57,125 nt of DNA, taken from Gaoshiqia sediminis. Lineage in GTDB: Bacteria > Bacteroidota > Bacteroidia > Bacteroidales > Prolixibacteraceae. The notes beneath the pieces were generated by a model that was not told the DNA's origin, did not search any database, and was given only the letters and a program-made list of their open reading frames with translations. The DNA is taken from assembly GCF_025907915.1 (NCBI RefSeq), contig NZ_JAPAAF010000027.1, positions 1 to 57,125 of the forward strand. Direction: 5' to 3'. How positions within the stretch are numbered: position 1 is the first letter of the stretch; the number at the start of each line of letters is the position of its first letter. Position numbers and translations under genes: made by a program. Shown here in pieces: positions 50,690 through 57,125 of the stretch.

Positions 50690-50720
50690 AAAAAAATCCC
50701 GGAAGCACTGCCTTCCGGGA
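50690..50720 (-). terminator. Hairpin between prolyl oligopeptidase and dNK genes
   Basis: A perfect 9-bp stem TCCCGGAAG/CTTCCGGGA with 6-nt loop is followed on the minus strand by eight T's. It ends the peptidase transcript but its T-tract lies within 6 bp of the dNK start codon. Confidence 0.85.
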
Positions 50721-50759
50721 AATAAATTTACAACAATTCGGTGGAATCGTTTGTCTTAC

Positions 50760-52862
50760 CTACATTTTAATGCCCAGGTGATAAAACACGAACGACCACA
50801 CATCCGTGTATTCGTCAATGACTTTTGCGGTAGGCTTTCCGCTACCATGTCCAGCTTTCGTGTCAATACGGATCAAAACGGGCAGTTTGCCGGTATTATA
50901 TTCCTGCAAACGGGCAATATATTTGAAAGAATGCGCAGGAACTACACGGTCGTCATGATCGGCGGTGGTTACCAACACGGCCGGATAATTGCCACCTTGC
51001 CGGATGTTGTGATAGGGCGAATAGCCATACAGATAGTCGAACATTTCCTTACTGTCGGCGCTCGTGCCGTAATCGCCTGCCCAAGCCCAGCCAATGGTAA
51101 ACTGGTGGAAACGAAGCATGTCCATTACGCCTACGGCCGGGAGGGCAACTTTTATCAGGTCAGGACGCTGATTGGTAACCGCTCCTACCAGCAAGCCTCC
51201 GTTCGATCCGCCCATAATTGCGAGCTTATCGCTATTTGTATAGTTTTCGGCTATCAGGTATTCTGCGGCTGCAATAAAATCGTCAAACACGTTCTGTTTT
51301 TGCAACTTGGTGCCGGCTTTGTGCCATTCTTCGCCATACTCGCCACCACCGCGCAGATTGGCCACTGCCAACACGCCGCCATTTTCAAGAAAAACCATTC
51401 GCGTAGAGGAAAACGAAGGGGTCAGACTTATATTGAACCCGCCATAACCGTATAATAAGGCAGGGTTTTGGCCATTCAGTTCTATCCCCTTTTTATGCAC
51501 AATAAACAGGGGCACCCTGGTTCCATCCTTCGACTGGTAGAATTCTTGCTTCACCTGATAATCATCGGGATTGAACTTTACTTCGGGACGAAAGTACAGG
51601 CTGCTTTCCTTTTTAGCGAAATCGTATTGATAAATTTCACCGGGAGTATTGAAAGAGGTATAGCTGTAAAAGGCCAGATTCTCATCTTTTTTACCCGAAA
51701 AAGCGCCGGCACTGCCAACCCCGGGCAACTGAATGGTGTACTCAAATGTGCCATCGTAGGCATAAACTTCTACCTCGCTCCGGGCATCTTTCATGTAGTC
51801 CACCACAATTTTACCGGCCACAAAGCTCACCGATTGCAACACATTTTCCTTTTCCGGGATGATTTCGGTCCAGTCTTTTTCCTGCGGACGGTTAATATTG
51901 ATTTTTACCAGTCGGTATTTGGGCGCCTGATAATTCGTGAGAATAAACAAATCATCACCAACATTGTCCACCACATTGAACTCATAATCAAAGCTTTCCA
52001 TAAACGGGACAAATTCAGCTCCGGCCTTCGACAAATCTTTCACCGAAAGTGCATTCCCGTGGGTTGTTTCGCTCATGGTCAGCGTGAGAAAGCGTTTATC
52101 ATCGGTTACCCCGGCGCCAAACATACGCTTGGGACGGGTCGAATCTTCCGCAATCAACTGGTCTTCAACCTGAGGCGTTCCCAACTTGTGGTAAAACACT
52201 TTCTGATATTCGTTCGATTTCGAGAGCTCACTGCCAGCTTCGGGCGCATCGTAGGCACTGTAGAAAAAGCCACCATCGTACCAGCTCAGGCCCGAGAACT
52301 TCACCCAAACAATGTGGTCGGGCAGCATTTCGCCGGTTTCAATATTTTTCACAAAAACCTCGTTCCAGTCCGACCCGCTGCGGGCTATTGAATAGACCAG
52401 GTATTTGCCGTCCTCCGAAATTTCGATGGATGAGAGTGCCACAGTACCGTCTTCCGACAAGGTGTTCGGATCGAGCAGCACGCTGGGTTCGCCTTCCAGC
52501 GTTTCGGTCATGTACAAAACGCTTTGGTTCTGCAAACCGTCATTCTTAAAAAAGAAATATTTCCCGGCCTCTTTAAATGGCGTGCCGTACTTGGGGTAAT
52601 CCAGCAAATCAGTCAACCGCTGTTTTATTTGGCTACGAAAGGGCAGCTGCTCCAGGTAGCCGAAGGTTACTGCATTTTGCGCCTCCACCCAAGCCGCGGT
52701 TTCGACCGAAGTATCGTTTTCGAGCCAGCGGTACGGATCTTCCACCTCAGTACCAAAATAATTATCAACTACATCCACTTTTCTGGTTTGCGGATATTGA
52801 AGGGATTGTTCTGCACAAGAAACCATAAATAATACGGATAAGAAATAAGTCAAATTCTTCAT
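50760..52862 (-). CDS. Prolyl oligopeptidase family serine peptidase (S9A)
   Basis: The 700-aa protein begins with a lipoprotein-like signal (FLSVLFMVSC). The N-terminal seven-blade propeller (about 70-420) has DPYRWLEND (S9A signature). The alpha/beta-hydrolase domain carries the triad: Ser553 in GGSNGGLL, Asp638 in DHDDRVVP and His672 in KAGHGSGKP. It cleaves short proline-containing peptides, here probably in the periplasm. It ends at the hairpin at 50690-50720. Confidence 0.95.
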   Translation of the reverse strand: MKNLTYFLSVLFMVSCAEQSLQYPQTRKVDVVDNYFGTEVEDPYRWLENDTSVETAAWVEAQNAVTFGYLEQLPFRSQIKQRLTDLLDYPKYGTPFKEAGKYFFFKNDGLQNQSVLYMTETLEGEPSVLLDPNTLSEDGTVALSSIEISEDGKYLVYSIARSGSDWNEVFVKNIETGEMLPDHIVWVKFSGLSWYDGGFFYSAYDAPEAGSELSKSNEYQKVFYHKLGTPQVEDQLIAEDSTRPKRMFGAGVTDDKRFLTLTMSETTHGNALSVKDLSKAGAEFVPFMESFDYEFNVVDNVGDDLFILTNYQAPKYRLVKININRPQEKDWTEIIPEKENVLQSVSFVAGKIVVDYMKDARSEVEVYAYDGTFEYTIQLPGVGSAGAFSGKKDENLAFYSYTSFNTPGEIYQYDFAKKESSLYFRPEVKFNPDDYQVKQEFYQSKDGTRVPLFIVHKKGIELNGQNPALLYGYGGFNISLTPSFSSTRMVFLENGGVLAVANLRGGGEYGEEWHKAGTKLQKQNVFDDFIAAAEYLIAENYTNSDKLAIMGGSNGGLLVGAVTNQRPDLIKVALPAVGVMDMLRFHQFTIGWAWAGDYGTSADSKEMFDYLYGYSPYHNIRQGGNYPAVLVTTADHDDRVVPAHSFKYIARLQEYNTGKLPVLIRIDTKAGHGSGKPTAKVIDEYTDVWSFVFYHLGIKM

Positions 52863-52926
52863 TCCTGAAAATTTTAAAAATCAATTCGGATAAACAGTTT
52901 TATGTGTATCTGTTTTCATAAAATGA

Positions 52927-53412
52927 TTACAACAATTTATTTTCATCGCGAACCCGCCGGTCTTTTTTTCCGCCCACGATTTGCCCCGTTACAACACCAA
53001 TGGCAAATGCAGGAGCTAAAAACACAAAGATATCGGCGGCACGAAACAACCACCACAATAAAACAGCAAGGGCCAACAGGGCGGCCGACCAGCCAGCTGC
53101 ATGCAAATACGTGTGGTAGAATGGCGGATAGAAACCATGTTCCTTTTTCATGTGTTCACTCAAACCGGACTGCAACCGGTCGAAGGCCCGTCGTTCCCGT
53201 CCGGGCTCGTTTACTGCCCGGGCAACCGTATCTCTATGTTTCTCAATTTCGTGCCGAAACGACTGGCATTCGCGGCAAGAAGAAGAAAACGCGTCAACCC
53301 GCCTGACATTTCGCAGGTATTCTTCCACACGGAAAAACCGCAGATCACGGGGCTTGGCATCCTTCAACTGCAGGAAGAGGTCATTTTCGAATTCGGCGTA
53401 CCATTCACTCAT
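52927..53412 (-). CDS. Hypothetical protein with two C-terminal membrane helices
   Basis: About 161 aa from MSEWYAEFENDLF; two codons upstream another ATG is possible. The N-terminal half is charged and soluble, with a Cys pair in SSCRECQSFRHEIEKHRDT. Residues about 105-122 (AAGWSAALLALAVLLWWL) and 127-147 (FVFLAPAFAIGVVTGQIVGG) are membrane helices. The tail is Lys/Arg-rich. I do not recognise the family. CxxC plus His suggests a possible metal or redox site. It lies alone between the peptidase and pnp genes on the same strand. Confidence 0.65.
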   Translation of the reverse strand: MSEWYAEFENDLFLQLKDAKPRDLRFFRVEEYLRNVRRVDAFSSSCRECQSFRHEIEKHRDTVARAVNEPGRERRAFDRLQSGLSEHMKKEHGFYPPFYHTYLHAAGWSAALLALAVLLWWLFRAADIFVFLAPAFAIGVVTGQIVGGKKDRRVRDENKLL

Positions 53413-53508
53413 AATCAATTTTTTACTAGTGATTAACTACCCAACCGGTTTGCCGCCTGCAAAACAGTGTCCTCAGTTCAACACAAACACGGCAGCGAAA
53501 GTTTACAA

Positions 53509-53538
53509 GAAAAAAAATGCCCGCAAAACGGGCATTTT
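53509..53538 (-). terminator. Rho-independent terminator of pnp
   Basis: AAAATGCCCG (53514-53523) pairs with CGGGCATTTT (53529-53538) around a 5-nt loop, followed on the minus strand by a T-tract. It lies 22 bp past the pnp stop. Confidence 0.9.
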
Positions 53539-53559
53539 ATGATTTGGTTTTCGATCTTT

Positions 53560-55815
53560 CTATCGTCTTGAACGATCGTCCCGGTTGTCCCGGCGATCGC
53601 GATTATCGCGGCGGTCCCGGTTGTCCCGGCGATCGTCATCACGACGCGGCGGACGGTTTTCGCGTTCCGGACGTTCAACATAGCCTTCCGGTTTAGGAAG
53701 CAGTACCCTGCGGGAGAGTTTCAGTTTATTGTCGCGGTCAATATCGAGCAACTTCACTTCAACTTCTTCACCCACTTTTAATACATCTTCAACATTCTGA
53801 ACCCGTTCCCAGGCAATTTCAGAAATATGGAGCAAACCCTCTTTTCCTGGAATGATTTCGATAAATGCGCCAAAAGTGGTAATCGATTTTACCTTGCCTT
53901 TATAAATCTCACCTTTTTCAGGAAGGGCAACAATTCGCTTGATGCGTTCTTTAGCTGCCTCCAGCGCTTCTTTGTTCAGGCCCGAAATTTCAACATAGCC
54001 AAAGTCATCTCTTTCTTCGATAACGATGGTGGTTTTGGTTTCTTCCTGCAACTTCTGGATGTTTTTACCGCCAGGGCCAATGATTGGACCGATCATATCT
54101 TTCGGGATCTGAACGGTTTCTACGCGCGGTACATTCGGTTTGTATTCGGCACGCGGTTCTGAAATCACTTCCAGAATTTTGCCCAGGATGTGTTCGCGGC
54201 CTTGTTTTGCCTGGTGCAGGGCTTGAGACAAAATTTCATACGACAGCCCATCAACCTTAATATCCATCTGTGTGGCAGTAATCCCTTTTTCAGTTCCCGT
54301 CACTTTAAAGTCCATATCACCCAAGTGGTCTTCGTCGCCCAGAATATCCGAAAGGACAGCAAATTTCGCATTGCCTTTATCGGTAATCAAACCCATGGCG
54401 ATACCCGACACCGGCCGTTTCATTTTCAAACCGGCATCCAACATGGCCATTGTCCCGGCACAAACCGTCGCCATAGATGACGATCCGTTTGATTCGAGGA
54501 TATCGGAAACGACACGTACAACGTACGGGAAATCTGAAGGAATCATGCGTTTAAGCGCACGATAAGCCAAGTTGCCATGGCCAATTTCGCGGCGGCTCAA
54601 TCCACGGGGAGTTTTTGCCTCGCCCACACAGAAGGGCGGGAAGTTGTAGTGCAACAGGAATTTTTCGGTTCCCTGCACAGTAACGCCATCGATGATTTTC
54701 TCATCCATTTTTGTCCCAAGGGTAATGGATGACAACGATTGTGTTTCGCCACGGGTAAAGATGGAAGAACCATGAGAACCCGGCAGGTAATCCACTTCAC
54801 CCCAAATCGGACGGATTTGCGTGGTGGTACGGCCATCCAACCGGATGCCTTCATCGAGGATCATGCGGCGCATGGCCTCTTTTTCCACATCGTGGTAATA
54901 TTTTTTGATCAGCTTTTCATGCTGACCCAGGTCGATTTCTTCGTTATCGGCATTGGCTTCTTTGTATTCCACAAGATATTCGTCCACCAACGCTTTAAAA
55001 GATGCCATACGAAGCTGTTTGTCAGCAATACGCTGCGTAGCAATGGCATAACATTTTCCATACAAATCAGCGTGTACTTTTTCGCGAAGCACTTCGTCGT
55101 TTACTTCGTGGCAGTATTCACGTTTTACGACACCCACTTCAGCAGCCAGCTCTTCCTGTACTTTACAGTGAACGCGAATGGCATCGTGGGCTACCTTAAT
55201 AGCTTCGAGCATATCTTCTTCGGAAACTTCATCCATCTCGCCTTCCACCATCATGATGTTGTCGTACGAAGCGCCAACCATGATGTCAATATCCGAGTTT
55301 TTCAGTTGGGCAGCACTTGGGTTGACGATAAACTCGCCATTGATACGGCCAACGCGCACTTCAGAAATTGGGCATTCGAAAGGAACATCCGAAACCGCAA
55401 TAGCAGCCGAGGCAGCCAACCCGGCCAGTGAATCAGGCATTACATTTTCGTCGGAAGAGATCAGCATGATCATCACAGCTGTTTCAGCGTGGTAATCAGC
55501 CGGAAACAGGGGGCGCAACGCACGGTCAACCAACCGGGCAATCAGAATTTCATCGTCGCTGGGACGCGCTTCGCGTTTCAGAAATCCACCAGGGAAACGG
55601 CCTGCTGCCGAGAATTTCTCCCGGTAATCGACCGAAACAGGCATGAAATCAACATCTTCTTTAGCTTCTCTGGCGGACACCACTGTTGCGAGCAACATGG
55701 TTCCACCCATTTTTACTACAACTGCCCCGTCGGCTTGTCTGGCCAGGCGTCCGGTTTCAATGGTAATTGTCCGTCCGTCACCAAGGTCAATTGTCTTAAT
55801 AATTGCTTGACTCAT
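53560..55815 (-). CDS. pnp: Polyribonucleotide nucleotidyltransferase
   Basis: The 751-aa 3'-5' phosphorolytic exonuclease of the degradosome type. Two RNase PH domains (about 10-230 and 300-550; [20 protein letters not shown] and GTKMDEK region), a KH domain ([16 protein letters not shown], about 565-620) and an S1 domain ([20 protein letters not shown], about 625-695). The last 35 residues are an extra Arg/Asp-rich tail of RDNRDR repeats. The gene follows rpsO on the same strand, the conserved rpsO-pnp order. Confidence 0.95.
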   Translation of the reverse strand: MSQAIIKTIDLGDGRTITIETGRLARQADGAVVVKMGGTMLLATVVSAREAKEDVDFMPVSVDYREKFSAAGRFPGGFLKREARPSDDEILIARLVDRALRPLFPADYHAETAVMIMLISSDENVMPDSLAGLAASAAIAVSDVPFECPISEVRVGRINGEFIVNPSAAQLKNSDIDIMVGASYDNIMMVEGEMDEVSEEDMLEAIKVAHDAIRVHCKVQEELAAEVGVVKREYCHEVNDEVLREKVHADLYGKCYAIATQRIADKQLRMASFKALVDEYLVEYKEANADNEEIDLGQHEKLIKKYYHDVEKEAMRRMILDEGIRLDGRTTTQIRPIWGEVDYLPGSHGSSIFTRGETQSLSSITLGTKMDEKIIDGVTVQGTEKFLLHYNFPPFCVGEAKTPRGLSRREIGHGNLAYRALKRMIPSDFPYVVRVVSDILESNGSSSMATVCAGTMAMLDAGLKMKRPVSGIAMGLITDKGNAKFAVLSDILGDEDHLGDMDFKVTGTEKGITATQMDIKVDGLSYEILSQALHQAKQGREHILGKILEVISEPRAEYKPNVPRVETVQIPKDMIGPIIGPGGKNIQKLQEETKTTIVIEERDDFGYVEISGLNKEALEAAKERIKRIVALPEKGEIYKGKVKSITTFGAFIEIIPGKEGLLHISEIAWERVQNVEDVLKVGEEVEVKLLDIDRDNKLKLSRRVLLPKPEGYVERPERENRPPRRDDDRRDNRDRRDNRDRRDNRDDRSRR

Positions 55816-55882
55816 AAAAAATAGAACTAATAATTAAATAATACAAACTGTTTCAATCCGTGGTGGGGATTTCAAAAATAAT

Positions 55883-55908
55883 AAAAGGCAATAAATTTAT
55901 TGCCTTTT
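55883..55908 (-). terminator. Palindromic hairpin between rpsO and pnp
   Basis: AAAAGGCAATAAA/TTTATTGCCTTTT is a perfect 26-bp palindrome. It is followed on the minus strand by TTATTATTTTTG and lies 14 bp past the rpsO stop. It is likely the rpsO terminator or an attenuator/processing site ahead of pnp. Confidence 0.7.
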
Positions 55909-55921
55909 ATTATGAATAATT

Positions 55922-56191
55922 TTATCGACGCAGGCCGAGTTCTTTAATGATCTGGCGATATCTTTCGATATCTTTTTTAGCAAGATAATCCAACAAACTG
56001 CGGCGTTTACCTACCAAGCTAACCAAAGCACGCTGGGTGCTGAAGTCCTTTCTGTTTTTCTTCAGGTGCTCAGTAAGGTGAGCAATCCGGTACGAAAACA
56101 TGGCAATCTGACCCTCGGCCGAACCGGTATCTGTTGCACCTTTACCAAACTTTTCAAAAAACTCTGCTTTCTTTTCAGAAGTCAAATACAT
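55922..56191 (-). CDS. rpsO: 30S ribosomal protein S15
   Basis: The 89-aa ribosomal protein binds 16S rRNA helix 22/23 with S6-S18 assembly. It has the typical DTGSAEGQIAMFSYRI, HLKKNRKDFSTQRALVSLVGKRR (split) and YLAKKDIERYRQIIKELGLRR pattern and length. The promoter has a TATTTTTG -7 box upstream. It is followed by pnp on the same strand. Confidence 0.97.
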   Translation of the reverse strand: MYLTSEKKAEFFEKFGKGATDTGSAEGQIAMFSYRIAHLTEHLKKNRKDFSTQRALVSLVGKRRSLLDYLAKKDIERYRQIIKELGLRR

Positions 56192-56280
56192 AACTTTTTA
56201 TTTTAAAAATGATACAATGTTTAAGCCGCAGCATCGCGTCCAATAACAACAGCTTAAAATTAATTACTCAAAAATCTGCG

Positions 56281-56310
56281 CAAAAATAACTAAAATTCTT
56301 TGTATTTCAA
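56281..56310 (-). promoter_or_regulatory. Promoter of rpsO
   Basis: The minus strand has TATTTTTG (56281-56288), an exact TAnnTTTG, and TTG (56308-56310) about 19 bp upstream as the -33 element. The leader to the ATG at 56191 would be about 85 nt, long enough for S15 autoregulation, which I could not verify. Confidence 0.6.
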
Positions 56311-56418
56311 GTTTTTATCTGTCTAAATTGGACGCACACCGTAATTTTAGATCAAGGAAGTTGGCCCGGCAGGACTCCTCTTTCATTTATTGAGTTTAAA
56401 AAAAAAAGGAAGAACCGT

Positions 56419-56886
56419 TTATAAATTTTTCTCCCAGAAATACATTGGAGGGAGGCACTCGCTGTAACCCGCCTTTTGGTAGAGCTTTTGTGCCGAAATG
56501 TTATCGTGCCGAACTTCGAGGTTAATGCGGCAAAAGCCATTCTCGCGGGCATACCCGGCAATGGCATCCAGCAGAAACCGGCCAACACCCTTTCCCCGGT
56601 AGTCAGGATGAACCACAAAGTCGTGAATATTGAGCAGGGGTTTTGCCTTGAAGGTCGAAAAATTCTTATTGCAATTGGCGAGGGCCGCATAATGACCATC
56701 GGCAAGGGCAAAAAATCCCAAATAGCTCGGGTAGCCCTTCAGCCCATCAATAATTTTGGGGGCTAGTTCCTCAGACATCGGGGCGCCGTTCCCCATTTCA
56801 TCGCGCATATAGATATCCAGCAAACGGATTAATTGGTGGCGATGAACTTCGTTTGTCAGATCGATGGGCAAAAAAGTAAACTCCAT
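56419..56886 (-). CDS. GNAT-family N-acetyltransferase
   Basis: The 155-aa single-domain GNAT has NIHDFVVHPDYRGKGVGRFLLDAI (motif A acetyl-CoA loop, RGKGVG) and RINLEVRHDNISAQKLYQKAGY (motif B). The N-terminus (EFTFLPIDLTNEVHRHQLIRLL) is typical of aminoglycoside/amine acetyltransferase-like members. The substrate is unknown. It is on the minus strand, about 190 bp beyond the rpsO promoter region. Confidence 0.85.
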   Translation of the reverse strand: MEFTFLPIDLTNEVHRHQLIRLLDIYMRDEMGNGAPMSEELAPKIIDGLKGYPSYLGFFALADGHYAALANCNKNFSTFKAKPLLNIHDFVVHPDYRGKGVGRFLLDAIAGYARENGFCRINLEVRHDNISAQKLYQKAGYSECLPPMYFWEKNL

Positions 56887-57042
56887 AACGCTTTTGGCTC
56901 AAAAATAATTAAAATCGGCCAAGGTGACCACACACTGGCAGCCTTAAACAGGGAAATCGCCTCTAAAATATAGTCACCGGTTCAATGCGCACATGCTCAA
57001 AAACTCCAAATATGGGCGTTCCACGGGGCAATGGCATGTTGA

Positions 57043-57072
57043 GGCCGTCTCAAAACAAAATTTGGGACGGTC
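57043..57072 (+). other. Inverted repeat at the window edge (terminator or IS end)
   Basis: GGCCGTCTC and GGGACGGTC can form a 9-bp stem with two G-U pairs, followed by CTTTCTTTTTC. It resembles a rho-independent terminator, but no plus-strand gene precedes it. The start GAGGCCGTCTCAAAA also resembles termini of some Bacteroidota insertion sequences, recalled rather than searched. The window ends 50 bp later. Confidence 0.35.
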
Positions 57073-57125
57073 TTTCTTTTTCTGGATTTTGGAGATTTTA
57101 GATTTTGTAGTTGGTTTGTTTATGG

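Overview
The window comes from a Bacteroidota chromosome, most likely Bacteroidales/Marinilabiliales-like. The evidence is: a SusC/SusD polysaccharide-utilisation locus (PUL); a type IX secretion (T9SS) C-terminal sorting domain; DapL-type lysine/peptidoglycan precursor synthesis; LpxK (outer-membrane lipid A); an lpxK-punA pair; and Bacteroidota-style promoters (TTTG, about 19-21 bp, TAnnTTTG) ahead of several genes. Most of it is ordinary core chromosome. Three stretches look accessory: 1-5.4 kb, 27.6-39.8 kb and 42-46.7 kb.

Left part. A glutamine-synthetase-like ligase, an APH-fold kinase and a class IIA HAD protein form a minus-strand operon (811-4113). It lies between two clusters of dispersed non-coding repeats in largely inverted, nearly collinear order (1-750 and 4355-4768). 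The clusters contain a REP-like 42-mer, heptanucleotide tandem repeats, a shared 45-bp block and a GTCACGGCATGCCGTGAC palindrome. An orphan 127-aa ORF, dapL, a collagen-triplet lipoprotein, folK, sppA, lpxK-punA and a threonine dehydratase-like enzyme follow.

Middle core (13-27.5 kb). A GNAT/ATP-grasp (RLAN) pair is followed by a membrane protein and winged-helix regulator pair, whose promoter is buried in nested palindromes. Then come cardiolipin synthase, a DUF6146-like lipoprotein, divergent ribD/prmC, an endonuclease/exonuclease/phosphatase (EEP) family membrane protein, a DUF58 protein, a DHFR-fold reductase, and recX-dnaE-trxA on the minus strand.

PUL (27.6-39.7 kb). A minus-strand operon encodes an IPT/NHL lipoprotein, SusC, SusD and a DUF1735/DUF4973-like lipoprotein. 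Divergently, a GH76 endo-alpha-1,6-mannanase-family enzyme and a GH2 enzyme are on the plus strand. Together they suggest import and hydrolysis of an alpha-mannan-type glycan. tRNA-Gln(CTG) and tRNA-Phe(GAA) close this section.

Right part (40-57 kb). It holds an M16 peptidase and O-methyltransferase pair, and a large secreted beta-helix/PKD/T9SS protein. That protein is divergent from an integron-integrase-like recombinase that appears to have lost catalytic residues. A DUF6132-like/thioredoxin/ferredoxin mini-operon sits behind a Crp/Fnr-type box. After it come sufS, an abundant-looking TPR lipoprotein, a deoxynucleoside kinase behind a terminator-like hairpin, a prolyl oligopeptidase, a membrane protein of unknown family, pnp, rpsO and a GNAT. 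The last 90 bases may enter an insertion-sequence end or a terminator.

No CRISPR array, rRNA gene or clear defence system is visible. The least explained features are the repeat-flanked ligase/kinase/HAD operon, the nested-palindrome regulator locus, the degenerate integron-type recombinase and the small redox operon. All calls were made by reading the sequence; no database search was run.
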